From positions 1-13,084 of the forward strand of contig JAJYSD010000003.1 of NCBI GenBank assembly GCA_021793745.1: a DNA stretch of 13,084 nucleotides, written 5' to 3'. Of this stretch, positions 1-8,423 are shown piece after piece. The position numbers were made by a program, and so were the translations under genes. Numbering within the stretch: the first letter of the stretch is position 1; each line of letters begins with the position of its first letter. This DNA comes from Bacillota bacterium. Lineage in GTDB: Bacteria > Bacillota > Bacilli > Thermoactinomycetales > DSM-44946. The notes beneath the pieces were generated by a model. The model saw only the letters and a list, made by a program, of their open reading frames with translations, was not told the DNA's origin and ran no database searches.

Positions 1-1
1 G

Positions 2-178
2 GGCCCCCTCACCCTGGCCGATTTTATCGGGCTGGACACCTGCCTCTATATCATGGAAACCCTCTACGAAGGGTTCGGCGACCCCAAATACCGGCCCTGT
101 CCCCTGCTCCGCAAGTATGTGAAGGCGGGCTGGTTGGGCCGCAAGACGGGACGCGGGTTTTACATGTACGATTCGTGA
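2..178 (+). CDS. hbd: 3-hydroxybutyryl-CoA dehydrogenase, C-terminal fragment (5' end outside window)
   Basis: The reading frame starting at base 2 is open for 58 codons to a TGA at 176-178. It encodes the C-terminal helical domain of the 3-hydroxyacyl-CoA dehydrogenase family. Visible hallmarks are [20 protein letters not shown], a [19 protein letters not shown] segment and the terminal GRGFYMYDS; the last two are typical of the end of short-chain NAD(P)-dependent Hbd proteins. The NAD-binding Rossmann domain and catalytic residues lie upstream of the window. The family oxidises 3-hydroxybutyryl-CoA to acetoacetyl-CoA, or runs the reverse reaction, in the cytoplasm. The acyl-CoA dehydrogenase start lies 60 nt downstream with no terminator between, so both probably share a transcript. 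The family assignment is secure. The preferred chain length is not visible, and a longer-chain 3-hydroxyacyl-CoA dehydrogenase is possible. Confidence 0.88.
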   Translation, partial: GPLTLADFIGLDTCLYIMETLYEGFGDPKYRPCPLLRKYVKAGWLGRKTGRGFYMYDS

Positions 179-238
179 CCCATCGCTTGCCGCTTGAGGA
201 GCCTGCCAGGGCGGCGGGCGGGATGAGGAGGATGTTCC

Positions 239-1471
239 ATGGAGTTCACCTTTACCCATGAGCAGGAAATGATGCGCCGGATGGTCCGGGATTTCGCCCG
301 GGAACGGATCGCCCCGGCCGTCAAGGAGATGGATGAGGAGGACCGGTTTCCCCGGGTGGTCATCGATGAGATGGCCCAGCTCGGATTGATGGGCATTCCC
401 ATTCCGGAAGAGTGGGGCGGAGCGGGGGCCGATTTCATCTCCTACATCCTGGCGCTGGAGGAGATCTCCCGCGTCAGCGCCACGGTGGGGGTGATCGTCG
501 CCGTCCACACCTCGGTGGGGACGTTTCCCATCCTGCGCTACGGAACCGAAGAGCAGAAGAAGAAGTACGTCACCCGCCTGGCCCGGGGGGAATACCTGGG
601 CGCCTTCGCCTTGACCGAACCCCACGCCGGCTCCAACGCGGCGGCGATCCGGACCCGGGCCACAAGGGTCGGAGACAAGTACATTTTGGACGGTAGCAAA
701 ATTTTCATCACCAATGCAAAAGCGGCGGACGTATATATCACCTTCGCCGTCACCGATCCGGAAAAGGGGGCCAAGGGGCTCACCGCCTTTATCGTGGAGA
801 AGGATACGCCGGGCTTTACCGTCGGGAAGAAGGAGAAGAAGATGGGGCTCGGCGGGTCCAATACCTGCGAGCTGATCTTTGAACGGGCGGAGGTCCCCGC
901 CGAAAACCGCCTCGGGGAGGAAGGCCAGGGCTATGAAATCGCCCTGTCCAACCTGGCCGGCGGTCGGATCGGCATCGGGGCCCAGGCCCTCGGCATCGCG
1001 ACGGCGGCGCTGGAACAGGCTACGGCCTATGCCAAGGAGCGGGAGCAGTTCGGCAAACCGATCGCCGCCCAGCAGGCCATCCAGTTTAAGCTGGCGGATA
1101 TGGCGACGCGGGTGGAGGCGGCCCGCCTCCTGGTCTACCGGGCCGCCTGGCTCCGGCAGCAGGGACAGCCCTGCAAGAAAGAGGCGGCGATGGCCAAGAT
1201 GTTTGCTTCGGATACGGCCATGGATGCCGCCGTCGAGGCGGTTCAAATCTTCGGCGGATACGGTTATACCCGGGAGTATCCGGTGGAACGGCTCTTCCGG
1301 GACGCCAAGATCACCCAAATCTACGAGGGAACCAACGAGATCCAGCGGCTCGTCATCGCCGGAGAGCTGCTGAGGCGTGGTGGAAAGAAAGAGAAGGCGA
1401 CACTGGTGGATACCGGTGTCCGGGAGCGGAGAGAAACCGATGACGAACGGAAAACCGTCCCCCGGCCTTAA
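239..1471 (+). CDS. mmgC: Acyl-CoA dehydrogenase, short-chain, MmgC-like
   Basis: A 410-residue FAD-dependent acyl-CoA dehydrogenase. It introduces the alpha-beta double bond (for example butyryl-CoA to crotonyl-CoA) and passes electrons to electron-transfer flavoprotein. The N-terminal helical domain (about 1-115) is followed by the middle beta-domain with [13 protein letters not shown] (about residues 124-136), then the C-terminal helical domain with [35 protein letters not shown] and [10 protein letters not shown]. The Glu of YEGT is the expected catalytic base of short-chain family members. The stretch AVHTSVGT plus the GGSNT loop resembles Bacillus MmgC as I remember it. The start is ATG with GAGGAGG at 225-231, 7 nt upstream. 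Two oddities are Asn in place of the usual Asp in the GSD part of the signature, and a charged C-terminal tail about 30 residues longer than the family norm near 380. The substrate could be isobutyryl- or 2-methylbutyryl-CoA rather than butyryl-CoA. Confidence 0.93.
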   Translation: MEFTFTHEQEMMRRMVRDFARERIAPAVKEMDEEDRFPRVVIDEMAQLGLMGIPIPEEWGGAGADFISYILALEEISRVSATVGVIVAVHTSVGTFPILRYGTEEQKKKYVTRLARGEYLGAFALTEPHAGSNAAAIRTRATRVGDKYILDGSKIFITNAKAADVYITFAVTDPEKGAKGLTAFIVEKDTPGFTVGKKEKKMGLGGSNTCELIFERAEVPAENRLGEEGQGYEIALSNLAGGRIGIGAQALGIATAALEQATAYAKEREQFGKPIAAQQAIQFKLADMATRVEAARLLVYRAAWLRQQGQPCKKEAAMAKMFASDTAMDAAVEAVQIFGGYGYTREYPVERLFRDAKITQIYEGTNEIQRLVIAGELLRRGGKKEKATLVDTGVRERRETDDERKTVPRP

Positions 1472-1583
1472 GGTCGGGGGAGGATGACGACGATCCTCGG
1501 CCGGAGGAGTCGGAAAACCGGGGCCGGCGGCTCCTTTCGGACCAGGGGTCCTTCGCGAAAAAACGTGATGGGGGCGATCGTCG
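1472..1583 (+). other. Gap between the two acyl-CoA dehydrogenases with small inverted repeats
   Basis: This 112-nt gap holds no ORF of interest. It contains GGACC-AGG-GGTCC (1539-1551), followed directly by the palindrome TTCGCGAA (1552-1559) and an A-run. The structure could be a weak RNA hairpin that affects mRNA stability or relative expression of the two paralogues. There is no T-tract, so it is not an intrinsic terminator, and no convincing promoter was seen. Confidence 0.3.
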
Positions 1584-2726
1584 ATGGAGTTTCGATTGAG
1601 CGAAGAGCACGAGATGATGCGGAAAATGGTCCGGGAGTTCGCGGAGAAGGAAGTGGCACCCACCGCCGCGGAGCGGGACGAGAAGGAAGAGTTCGACCGG
1701 GCCCTCTTCGATAAGATGGCGGAGCTGGGGCTGACGGGGATTCCCTGGCCGGAGGAGGAGGGGGGCGTTGGCGCCGATTTCCTGAGCTATGTGATCGCGG
1801 TGGAGGAATTGTCCCGGGTGGACGCTTCGGTGGGCGTCACCCTCTCCGCCCACATCTCCCTCGCCAGTTGGCCGATCCACAAGTTCGGAACCCCGGAGCA
1901 GAAGGAGCGCTTTCTGCGACCCCTGGCCGAGGGGAAAAAGCTGGGGGCCTACGGCTTGACGGAGCCGGGTTCCGGCTCCGATGCGGCCGGGATGCGGACC
2001 ACCGCCGTTCGGGACGGGGATTCCTACGTGCTGAACGGAAGCAAAATCTTCATCACCAACGGCGGGGAAGCGGAAATCTATGTCGTATTCGCCGTCACCG
2101 ATCCGGAGAAAAAGCACCGCGGCATCACCGCCTTCATCGTGGAGAAGGGAACGCCCGGGTTCTCCTTCGGCAAGAAGGAGCAGAAGCTGGGGATCCGGTC
2201 GTCTCCCACCCTGGAAATCCTGTTTGACAATTGCCGGATCCCCGCCGAAAACCGGTTGGGAGACGAGGGAGAGGGCTTCAAAATCGCCATGATGACCCTG
2301 GACGGAGGGCGGAACGGCATCGCCGCCCAGGCGGTGGGAATCGCCCAGGGAGCCCTCGACGCCGCCCTCGCCTATGCCAAGGAGCGGGAGCAATTCGGCA
2401 AGCCGATTGCCGCGCAACAGGCGATCCAATTCAAATTGGCCGATATGGCGACCCGGATTGAAGCGGCCCGGCTGCTCACCTACCAGGCGGCGTGGCTGGA
2501 GGGCCAGGGGCTCCCCTACGGGAAAGCTTCCGCCATGGCGAAGCTGTTTGCCGGGGATACCGCCATGGATGCCACCGTCGAGGCGGTGCAAATCTTCGGT
2601 GGATACGGCTATACCCGGGAATATCCGGTGGAGCGGATGATGCGGGACGCCAAGATTACCCAGATCTACGAGGGAACCAATGAGATCCAGCGACTGGTGA
2701 TCGCCCGCCACCTGCTGAAGGACTGA
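1584..2726 (+). CDS. acdA: Acyl-CoA dehydrogenase, short-chain, second tandem paralogue
   Basis: A 380-residue acyl-CoA dehydrogenase of normal family length. It contains the canonical [13 protein letters not shown] signature (with the Asp that the upstream paralogue lacks), the [19 protein letters not shown] segment, [16 protein letters not shown], and [10 protein letters not shown] with the presumed catalytic Glu. It ends at RHLLKD without the tail seen in its neighbour. The ATG start has GGGGG at 1570-1574 (9 nt spacing), and the [16 protein letters not shown] beginning aligns with the upstream copy, which fixes the start. Long blocks are identical in protein between the two copies, but codons differ at many synonymous positions, so this is an old duplication. 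The gene sits 112 nt after the first copy and 12 nt before meaB. It oxidises a short or branched acyl-CoA with ETF as acceptor; the exact substrate is not readable from sequence. Confidence 0.94.
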   Translation: MEFRLSEEHEMMRKMVREFAEKEVAPTAAERDEKEEFDRALFDKMAELGLTGIPWPEEEGGVGADFLSYVIAVEELSRVDASVGVTLSAHISLASWPIHKFGTPEQKERFLRPLAEGKKLGAYGLTEPGSGSDAAGMRTTAVRDGDSYVLNGSKIFITNGGEAEIYVVFAVTDPEKKHRGITAFIVEKGTPGFSFGKKEQKLGIRSSPTLEILFDNCRIPAENRLGDEGEGFKIAMMTLDGGRNGIAAQAVGIAQGALDAALAYAKEREQFGKPIAAQQAIQFKLADMATRIEAARLLTYQAAWLEGQGLPYGKASAMAKLFAGDTAMDATVEAVQIFGGYGYTREYPVERMMRDAKITQIYEGTNEIQRLVIARHLLKD

Positions 2727-2738
2727 GGAGGTGTCGCC

Positions 2739-3692
2739 TTGGAACTGATCAAGGGGGTCCGGCAGGGGGACCGGCGGAGCATCGCCCGCGCCATCACCCT
2801 GATCGAGGAGGCCTCCGGCGAAGCGGAATCGCTGATGGAGGCCCTGTATCCGCATACGGGAAACGCCTATATCGTGGGAATCACCGGGCCACCGGGGGCC
2901 GGAAAAAGCACGCTGCTGAACCGACTCATCGCCCATTTGCGCGGCGAGGGTTTGGCGGTGGGCGTGATCGCCGTCGACCCCACCAGCCCCTTTTCCGGCG
3001 GGGCTTTGTTGGGAGACCGGGTGCGGATGACCGAGCACGCCCTGGATGAGGGCGTCTTTATCCGCAGCATGGGAAGCCGCGGCCAATTGGGCGGGTTGGC
3101 GGCGGCCACCCAGGATGCGGTGCGGGTGCTGGACGCCGCCGGTTACGACATCATCCTGGTGGAGACGGTGGGTGTCGGCCAGACGGAACTGACGATCATG
3201 GAGCTGGCGGATACCGTTGTCCTGGTGCTGACGCCCGGGGCAGGAGATATCGTACAGGTGTGGAAGGCGGGAATCATGGAGATCGCCGATCTGTTCCTGG
3301 TGAACAAAGCCGACCGGGACGGGGCCCGAAAACTGATCGCCGATCTGGAGGAGATGCTGGATCTGGCCGGGAAGCCGGCCTGGCGGCCGCCGGTGATTCC
3401 CGCCGTCGCCACCGAACGCCGGGGCATCGCCGAGCTGTGGCAGGAGCTGCAGCGGCACCAGGCCCACCTGCAGGAAAGCGGGGAGGGAGCGGCCCGCCGC
3501 CTGCGCCATCTGCGCCGGGAGCTGCGGGAGCGGATGGAGCATCGGATCCGGAGGCGGTTGGAGGGCTTATTGGCTGACCCCGCCTTTCAGCGGGATCTGG
3601 ACCGGCTCCACCGGCGGGAAGAGGTGCCCCACCGGTTGGTGCGCAAGTGGCTCGCCTCCCTGTTGGCCGGGGAAGGGGGGGAATCACCGTGA
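2739..3692 (+). CDS. meaB: MeaB/ArgK-family GTPase (B12-mutase chaperone)
   Basis: A 317-residue G3E-family GTPase of the MeaB type. In this family the protein binds a cobalamin-dependent acyl-CoA mutase, gates loading of adenosylcobalamin and aids rescue of inactivated enzyme. Visible motifs are the P-loop GPPGAGKS at residues 50-57, the [19 protein letters not shown] segment from about 79, the switch-type ETVGVGQ at 142-148 and NKAD at 189-192 for guanine recognition. The C-terminal part is arginine-rich and helical, as in MeaB dimerisation arms. The start is TTG at 2739. The Shine-Dalgarno GAGGAGGTG (2725-2733) overlaps the stop codon of the upstream gene, indicating coupled translation. 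Its stop overlaps the GTG of the next gene. IcmF downstream carries its own fused G-domain, so the client of this stand-alone protein may be a separate methylmalonyl-CoA mutase elsewhere in the genome. Confidence 0.93.
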   Translation: MELIKGVRQGDRRSIARAITLIEEASGEAESLMEALYPHTGNAYIVGITGPPGAGKSTLLNRLIAHLRGEGLAVGVIAVDPTSPFSGGALLGDRVRMTEHALDEGVFIRSMGSRGQLGGLAAATQDAVRVLDAAGYDIILVETVGVGQTELTIMELADTVVLVLTPGAGDIVQVWKAGIMEIADLFLVNKADRDGARKLIADLEEMLDLAGKPAWRPPVIPAVATERRGIAELWQELQRHQAHLQESGEGAARRLRHLRRELRERMEHRIRRRLEGLLADPAFQRDLDRLHRREEVPHRLVRKWLASLLAGEGGESP

Positions 3693-4339
3693 AAGATCGA
3701 ACCCGACCGATTCCGTCCCTGATCAAGAACCAGCGGCTGGTGGAACAGCGGCGGCGGCAGATCGTCCAGGGGGCCGTCGATCTGTTTGTCCGCAAGGGGT
3801 TTCACAAGACGACCACCCGGGAGATCGCCCGGGCCTGCGGTCTCAGCATCGGCACGATGTACGAATATATCCAGAGCAAAGAGGACGTCCTTTACCTGGT
3901 CTGCGACTATATCCATTCCGAGCTGGAGAGGCGGCTTACTGAGGCCATCCGCGAAGAGGATTCCGGCCGGGAGAGCCTGAAAGAGGCGATCGCCCAGCTG
4001 TTCCGGGTCATGGAGGAGATGTCCGACTACGTCCTTTTGATTTACCAGGAGACCAAATCCCTTCCGAAGACAACGATGAAATACGTGTTGCAGAAGGAAG
4101 AGGAAATTACCGGACACTTTGAGCGGATCCTGGAGAAGGGAATCCGGGATGGCACCCTCTCCCTGTCTCCCTCCTCGGTCAAATTGATGGCCCACAACAT
4201 CATGGTGATGGGCCAGATGTGGACGTTCCGCCGCTGGGTTTTGGCCCGACACTACAGTTTGGAGGAGTACACGCGCCTGCAGACGGCGCTTCTGCTGCGC
4301 GATTTGTCCGACGGGCGGTGCGGGGATACCGGGGAGTGA
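3689..4339 (+). CDS. TetR/AcrR-family transcriptional regulator
   Basis: A TetR-family repressor of 216 residues if started at GTG 3689. That GTG overlaps the meaB stop as GTGA and has a G-rich SD at 3675-3681. The frame is open further upstream to an ATG at 3647, but that start would lie inside meaB and lacks an SD. The helix-turn-helix is clear at residues about 42-69, with TTREIARACGLSIGTMYEYI followed by QSKEDVLY, preceded by the usual helix QIVQGAVDLFVRKGFHKT. The C-terminal ligand-binding and dimerisation domain is helical and not diagnostic. Family members in this setting typically repress acyl-CoA catabolism genes and release DNA on binding an acyl-CoA. From context I infer it controls this hbd-ACAD-meaB-icmF unit. 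No convincing operator palindrome is visible inside the window, and the operon promoter is probably upstream of base 1. Confidence 0.92.
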   Translation: MKDRTRPIPSLIKNQRLVEQRRRQIVQGAVDLFVRKGFHKTTTREIARACGLSIGTMYEYIQSKEDVLYLVCDYIHSELERRLTEAIREEDSGRESLKEAIAQLFRVMEEMSDYVLLIYQETKSLPKTTMKYVLQKEEEITGHFERILEKGIRDGTLSLSPSSVKLMAHNIMVMGQMWTFRRWVLARHYSLEEYTRLQTALLLRDLSDGRCGDTGE

Positions 4340-4415
4340 CCGGTCCCGTACCACCTCCTCCGACGGACTGGAAAGCGATGCAAGGGCTGAGATTGGATAA
4401 AGGGGGCGAAGGAGT

Positions 4416-7400
4416 ATGGAGACGGACATTTATCGAACGAAGCACACGGTGCGCTTCGTCACCGCCGCCAGCCTGTTCGACGGGCACGACGCATCGATCA
4501 ACCTGTTTCGGCGCCTGCTTCAGGCATCGGGCGCCGAGGTGATTCACCTGGGTCACAACCGTTCCGTCGACGAAATCGTGGAAGCGGCCATCCAGGAAGA
4601 TGTCCAGGGAATCGCCGTCTCCTCCTACCAGGGGGGGCACATGGAGTTTTTCAAATATATGATCGACCTGCTGAAGGAGCGGGGGGCCGGCCACATCAAG
4701 GTCTTCGGCGGAGGGGGCGGTGTCATCGTTCCCCGGGAAATCCGGGAGCTGGAGGAATACGGGGTGGCCAAGATCTTCTCGCCGGAGGACGGGCGGAAGA
4801 TGGGGCTTCAGGGCATGATCAACCGGATGCTGCGGGAGGCCGATTTCCCCACCATCAGTGAGATCAGCTGGGAAGCGGACCGCTTCGGCGTAGGAGACCG
4901 GCGCGCCATCGCCCGGCTGATCACCTTGGCGGAGCGGTCGGCGAACGGAGAGCTTTCGGAAAGCGTCGATGTCCTGGGAGCTCTGGCGGAGCGATACCCG
5001 GAAAAGGAAGGGGTGCCGGTGCTCGGAATCACCGGTACCGGGGGAGCGGGGAAGAGCTCCCTGACCGATGAGTTGGTCCGGCGGTTCCTGGAGGATTTCA
5101 CGGAGAAAAAAGTGGCCGTCCTGTCGGTGGATCCCTCCAAGCAGCGGACCGGCGGCGCGCTCCTGGGAGACCGCATCCGGATGAATGCCGTCCACCACCC
5201 GCGGGTCTACATGCGCAGTCTGGCCACCCGCCGGAACCGCTCGGAGCTGAGTGCGGGGATTCGGGAAGCCATTTCGATCGTGAAGCGGGCCGGTTACGAT
5301 TTCATCATCGTGGAAACCAGCGGCATCGGCCAGGGGGATGCTGCGGTGGTGGAGGTGAGCGACCTTTCCCTCTACGTGATGACCGCCGAATTCGGAGCCC
5401 CCACCCAGCTGGAGAAGATCGAGATGTTGGATTTTGCCGACCTGGTGGCGATCAACAAATTTGATCGGAAGGGTTCCGAGGATGCGCTCCGGGATGTGCG
5501 CAAACAGTACAAGCGGAACCACCAGTTCTTCGATGTTCCCGACGAGCAGCTACCGATCTACGGGACGATGGCCAACCGCTTCCACGATCCCGGGGTGAAT
5601 CGGCTGTACCGGGCGCTGATCGACAAGGTGAATGAAAAGCTGGGGCTCGGATGGGAATCCTCCATGCCGGAGGAGACCCGTTCGCCGGGAACCATCCATC
5701 ACATCATTCCGCCGGAGCGCTCCCACTACTTGCGGGAAATCGCCCAGACGGTCCGGGAATACCGCCGGGAGGCGGAGGAGCAGGCCCGGGTGGCCCGGCG
5801 CCTCTATCAGCTGAAGGGTGCCCGGGAAGCCCTGGGGGATTCCGCTCCCAAGGAAGCGCTGGAGTCGCTGGATCGGGAGATCCAGCGGAGCGAGGCGGAG
5901 CTTCACCCTGAAAATCAAAAGATCCTGGAAGAGTGGCCCAGGCTGAAGGAGCGCTATTCGCAGGACGAGTACGTCTACCGGGTGCGGGGGCGGGAAATCC
6001 GCACGCCGCTGTTCACCGAGACCTTGGCGGGAAGCCGGATTCCCAAGGTGGCCCTTCCCCGCTTTGAAGATTGGGGCGATATCCTGCATTGGTCCCTTCT
6101 GGAAAACGTACCCGGCCGATTCCCCTACACCGCCGGAGTGTACCCCCTGAAGCGGGCGGACGAGGATCCCAAGCGGCAATTCGCCGGGGAAGGAACCCCG
6201 GAACGGACCAACCGGCGCTTCCACTACCTGTCCAAAAACGATCCGGCGAAGCGCCTGTCCACCGCCTTCGATTCGGTGACCCTCTACGGGGAGGACCCCG
6301 ATGAGCGGCCCGACATTTACGGAAAGGTGGGGGAATCCGGGGTCAGCATCTGCACGCTGGACGACATGAAAAAGCTGTTTGACGGCTTTGATCTGTGCGC
6401 TCCGAACACCAGCGTCTCCATGACCATCAACGGACCCGCCCCCATCATCCTGGCGATGTACTTCAACACCGCCATCGAGCAGCAGGTGGACAGATTCCGG
6501 GAGGAACAGGGCCGGGAACCGTCGGAGGCGGAATACGCGGAGATCAAGGACCGCACCCTGCGCTCGGTACGCGGCACGGTTCAGGCGGACATCCTGAAGG
6601 AGGATCAGGGGCAGAACACCTGTATCTTCTCCACGGAGTTCGCGCTGAAGATGATGGGAGACATCCAGGAATACTTCATCGAGCACGGCATCCGGAACTA
6701 CTATTCCGTCAGCATTTCCGGATACCACATCGCCGAAGCCGGCGCCAACCCGATCACCCAGTTGGCCTTCACCCTGGCCAATGCCTTCACCTACGTGGAG
6801 TACTACCGGAGCCGCGGGATGAAGGTGGACGATTTCGCGCCTAACCTTTCCTTCTTCTTCAGCAACGGGATGGATGCCGAGTATGCGGTGATCGGCCGGG
6901 TGGCCCGCCGGATCTGGGCGATTGTGATGAAACGGCTCTACGGGGCGAACGAACGGAGCCAGAAGCTGAAGTATCACATCCAGACCTCGGGACGCTCCCT
7001 GCACGCCCAGGAGGTGGATTTCAACGACATCCGGACCACCCTGCAAGCGCTGATGGCCATCTACGATCAGTGCAACTCTCTGCACACCAATGCCTATGAC
7101 GAGGCGATCACCACCCCCACCGAAGAGTCGGTCCGCCGGGCGATGGCCATCCAGATGATCATCACCAAGGAGCTGGGACTGGCCAAGAACGAAAACCCGC
7201 TGCAGGGATCCTTCATCATCGAGGAATTGACCGATCTGGTGGAGGAGGCCGTGCTCCGGGAGTTCGAGCGGATCAGCGACCGCGGAGGCGTGCTCGGGGC
7301 GATGGAAACCATGTATCAGCGGAGCAAGATCCAGGAGGAGTCGCTCCTCTACGAGACGAAGAAGCATTCCGGGGAGCTGCCGATCATCGGCGTCAACACG

Positions 7401-7667
7401 TTCCTCAATCCCAATCCGCCGGAGGATGTGGATCTGCCCCTCACCCGGGCGTCCAAGGAGGAGAAGGATGCGCAGATCCGAAACCTGCGGGCGTTTCAGG
7501 AGCGCAACCGGGACAAGGCGCCGGCGGCCCTCGACCGGCTGAAGCAGGTGGCCCGGGAAGGCGGCAACCTGTTCGCGGAACTGATGGAGACGGTCAAAGT
7601 GGCCAGTCTGGGGCAAATCACCTCCGCCCTCTACGAAGTGGGCGGCCAGTACCGGCGAAACATGTGA
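4416..7667 (+). CDS. icmF: Fused isobutyryl-CoA mutase IcmF (adenosylcobalamin-dependent)
   Basis: A 1083-residue three-part enzyme that interconverts isobutyryl-CoA and n-butyryl-CoA. Residues about 10-140 form the B12-binding domain, with DGHDAS at 22-27 (H24 is the expected lower axial cobalt ligand) and the glycine run FGGGGGV near 97-103. Residues about 195-400 form the MeaB-like G-domain, with P-loop GTGGAGKS at 207-214, [26 protein letters not shown] at 300-306 and NKFD at 347-350. After a charged helical linker, the mutase TIM-barrel runs from about residue 545 to the end, with [42 protein letters not shown] and an EDQGQNT segment. This domain order is diagnostic for IcmF and differs from methylmalonyl-CoA mutase. 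The ATG lies 9 nt after AGGGGG (4401-4406); a nearer GAAGGAG is only 1 nt away. Some IcmF proteins also act on isovaleryl/pivalyl-CoA; that cannot be decided here. Confidence 0.96.
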   Translation: METDIYRTKHTVRFVTAASLFDGHDASINLFRRLLQASGAEVIHLGHNRSVDEIVEAAIQEDVQGIAVSSYQGGHMEFFKYMIDLLKERGAGHIKVFGGGGGVIVPREIRELEEYGVAKIFSPEDGRKMGLQGMINRMLREADFPTISEISWEADRFGVGDRRAIARLITLAERSANGELSESVDVLGALAERYPEKEGVPVLGITGTGGAGKSSLTDELVRRFLEDFTEKKVAVLSVDPSKQRTGGALLGDRIRMNAVHHPRVYMRSLATRRNRSELSAGIREAISIVKRAGYDFIIVETSGIGQGDAAVVEVSDLSLYVMTAEFGAPTQLEKIEMLDFADLVAINKFDRKGSEDALRDVRKQYKRNHQFFDVPDEQLPIYGTMANRFHDPGVNRLYRALIDKVNEKLGLGWESSMPEETRSPGTIHHIIPPERSHYLREIAQTVREYRREAEEQARVARRLYQLKGAREALGDSAPKEALESLDREIQRSEAELHPENQKILEEWPRLKERYSQDEYVYRVRGREIRTPLFTETLAGSRIPKVALPRFEDWGDILHWSLLENVPGRFPYTAGVYPLKRADEDPKRQFAGEGTPERTNRRFHYLSKNDPAKRLSTAFDSVTLYGEDPDERPDIYGKVGESGVSICTLDDMKKLFDGFDLCAPNTSVSMTINGPAPIILAMYFNTAIEQQVDRFREEQGREPSEAEYAEIKDRTLRSVRGTVQADILKEDQGQNTCIFSTEFALKMMGDIQEYFIEHGIRNYYSVSISGYHIAEAGANPITQLAFTLANAFTYVEYYRSRGMKVDDFAPNLSFFFSNGMDAEYAVIGRVARRIWAIVMKRLYGANERSQKLKYHIQTSGRSLHAQEVDFNDIRTTLQALMAIYDQCNSLHTNAYDEAITTPTEESVRRAMAIQMIITKELGLAKNENPLQGSFIIEELTDLVEEAVLREFERISDRGGVLGAMETMYQRSKIQEESLLYETKKHSGELPIIGVNTFLNPNPPEDVDLPLTRASKEEKDAQIRNLRAFQERNRDKAPAALDRLKQVAREGGNLFAELMETVKVASLGQITSALYEVGGQYRRNM

Positions 7668-7700
7668 GACAATGGCCGCCCCACTCCCTTCCCGGGACCC

Positions 7701-7761
7701 GGGGAGGAACCCTGTTGCAGCCCGATTTTCTGGAGATGCTGTGGGTGCGGGGTTCCTCCCC
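7701..7761 (+). terminator. Putative intrinsic terminator of the acyl-CoA operon (large loop)
   Basis: GGGGAGGAACCC (7701-7712) is exactly complementary to GGGTTCCTCCCC (7750-7761), giving a 12-bp GC-rich stem. TTTTGTTTG follows directly. It starts 34 nt after the icmF stop and lies before the rpoE promoter, so it is well placed to end the upstream operon. The 37-nt loop is unusually long for an intrinsic terminator and includes a smaller complementarity (CAGC 7718-7721 with GCTG 7738-7741) that could fold it inward. Confidence 0.7.
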
Positions 7762-7790
7762 TTTTGTTTGTGCAATTCAGATTCCATAGG

Positions 7791-7818
7791 TTGACTTCCC
7801 ACCTTTTTTGGATAAAAT
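7791..7818 (+). promoter_or_regulatory. Sigma-A promoter of rpoE
   Basis: The -35 is TTGACT (7791-7796, 5 of 6 consensus) and the -10 is TAAAAT (7813-7818, 5 of 6), with a 16-nt spacer. Transcription should start near 7825, giving a leader of about 60 nt. The promoter sits in an AT-richer gap directly after the icmF terminator, so rpoE is transcribed independently of the acyl-CoA operon. Confidence 0.8.
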
Positions 7819-7826
7819 AGACCTAC

Positions 7827-7861
7827 GTGAACCGTTGATGATCCAGGGTGAACCGGGTCAT
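7827..7861 (+). repeat. GTGAACCG direct repeat and small hairpin in the rpoE leader
   Basis: GTGAACCG occurs at 7827-7834 and again at 7848-7855, with starts 21 bp apart, about two helical turns. In the same stretch ATGATCC (7838-7844) can pair with GGGTCAT (7855-7861) with one T-G wobble, forming a hairpin just upstream of the ribosome-binding region. Either could be regulatory, as a protein site just downstream of the start point or as an RNA structure. Chance occurrence is not excluded. Confidence 0.35.
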
Positions 7862-7884
7862 GGCAGGAAGGGGATGTGTCCGGC

Positions 7885-8361
7885 ATGAGCGAAAATTTGG
7901 CTGTCCAATTGAGCGATGAAGAGTTGCGGGAAATTCCCATGGTGGATCTGGTCCACAAAATCCTGCAGAGCAAGGGAGAGCCGATGCTCTACCGGGATCT
8001 CCTCCAGGAGGTTGCCCGGTTAAAGGGTTTCTCGGAAGAAGAAACCATGCGTTATATTGCCCAGCTGTTTACGGAGATTAATATTGACGGCCGTTTTGTC
8101 TGTGTCGGCAGGAGCCTGTGGGGATTGAAACACTGGTACCCCACCGAGCAGACCACCGATTCGGCCGTTGCCGGAAATATTAAAGATGATCTGGATGAAG
8201 AGGAACTGGACGAAGAATTGTATGAGGATGAAGAAGAGGGTCTGGACCCGGACGGATATGGGGAAGGGGCCTTCGAGGACGGCTTTGACGGAGAAGACGG
8301 ATACCCCGATGATGAGAATTCCATGATGGATACCGACATGGACGATGAAGACAATATTTGA
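7885..8361 (+). CDS. rpoE: DNA-directed RNA polymerase delta subunit RpoE
   Basis: A 158-residue delta subunit, an accessory RNA polymerase protein of Bacillota that promotes core recycling, reduces non-specific binding and sharpens response to initiating NTP levels. The folded N-terminal HARE-HTH domain spans about residues 12-86 and shows EELREIPMVDLVHKIL, LYRDLLQEVA, IAQLFTEINIDGRFVCVG and WGLKHWYP, all typical of the family. The rest is a disordered acidic tail rich in Asp and Glu. I chose ATG 7885 because it leaves about 11 nt after AAGGGG (7868-7873). An in-frame GTG at 7876 would add three residues and cannot be excluded. The tail is unusual in having only one lysine (K100) where B. 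subtilis delta has a lysine-rich tract, and in carrying Gly, Tyr and Met among the acidic residues. The gene has its own promoter and is followed by the pyrG promoter. Confidence 0.94.
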   Translation: MSENLAVQLSDEELREIPMVDLVHKILQSKGEPMLYRDLLQEVARLKGFSEEETMRYIAQLFTEINIDGRFVCVGRSLWGLKHWYPTEQTTDSAVAGNIKDDLDEEELDEELYEDEEEGLDPDGYGEGAFEDGFDGEDGYPDDENSMMDTDMDDEDNI

Positions 8362-8386
8362 CGGCGAATGCTTGCCACCCCATATC

Positions 8387-8423
8387 TTGACAATGCCCTG
8401 TTCATCGATGTAAACTAAAATTT

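Noticed and set aside
1050..2720. Recent gene conversion between the two acyl-CoA dehydrogenase genes
   Set aside because: Protein blocks are identical, but many synonymous codon differences occur in the same blocks (for example CAGTTCGGCAAACCGATC versus CAATTCGGCAAGCCGATT), which indicates selection on protein rather than recent copying.
1353..3542. Very long open frame on the minus strand (729 codons) opposite the acyl-CoA dehydrogenase and meaB genes
   Set aside because: It mirrors the codon pattern of GC-rich genes on the + strand. The translation is rich in Gln, His, Arg, Pro and Gly with no recognisable domain, while the + strand holds clear family motifs throughout.
3647..3688. Upstream ATG for the TetR regulator
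   Set aside because: It lies well inside meaB without a ribosome-binding site, whereas GTG 3689 has an SD and the classic GTGA overlap with the meaB stop.
4338..4345. GACCGGTC palindrome between tetR and icmF as TetR operator
   Set aside because: Only 8 bp, overlapping the tetR stop, and not extended on either side. TetR-family operators are normally longer, and no promoter is evident there.
4200..5522. Minus-strand open frame (440 codons) opposite the tetR end and the IcmF N-terminal half
   Set aside because: Shadow of tetR and icmF; low-complexity composition and no protein family recognised.
5550..7973. Long minus-strand open frame (807 codons) opposite icmF and the rpoE promoter
   Set aside because: Same shadow effect in high-GC coding DNA. 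The + strand is unmistakable IcmF mutase, and no start signals or motifs are visible on the minus strand.
8416..8421. TAAAAT as the pyrG -10 box
   Set aside because: The spacer to the perfect TTGACA would be 23 nt and the GGG start would be only 2 nt away; TAAACT at 8411-8416 gives workable spacing.
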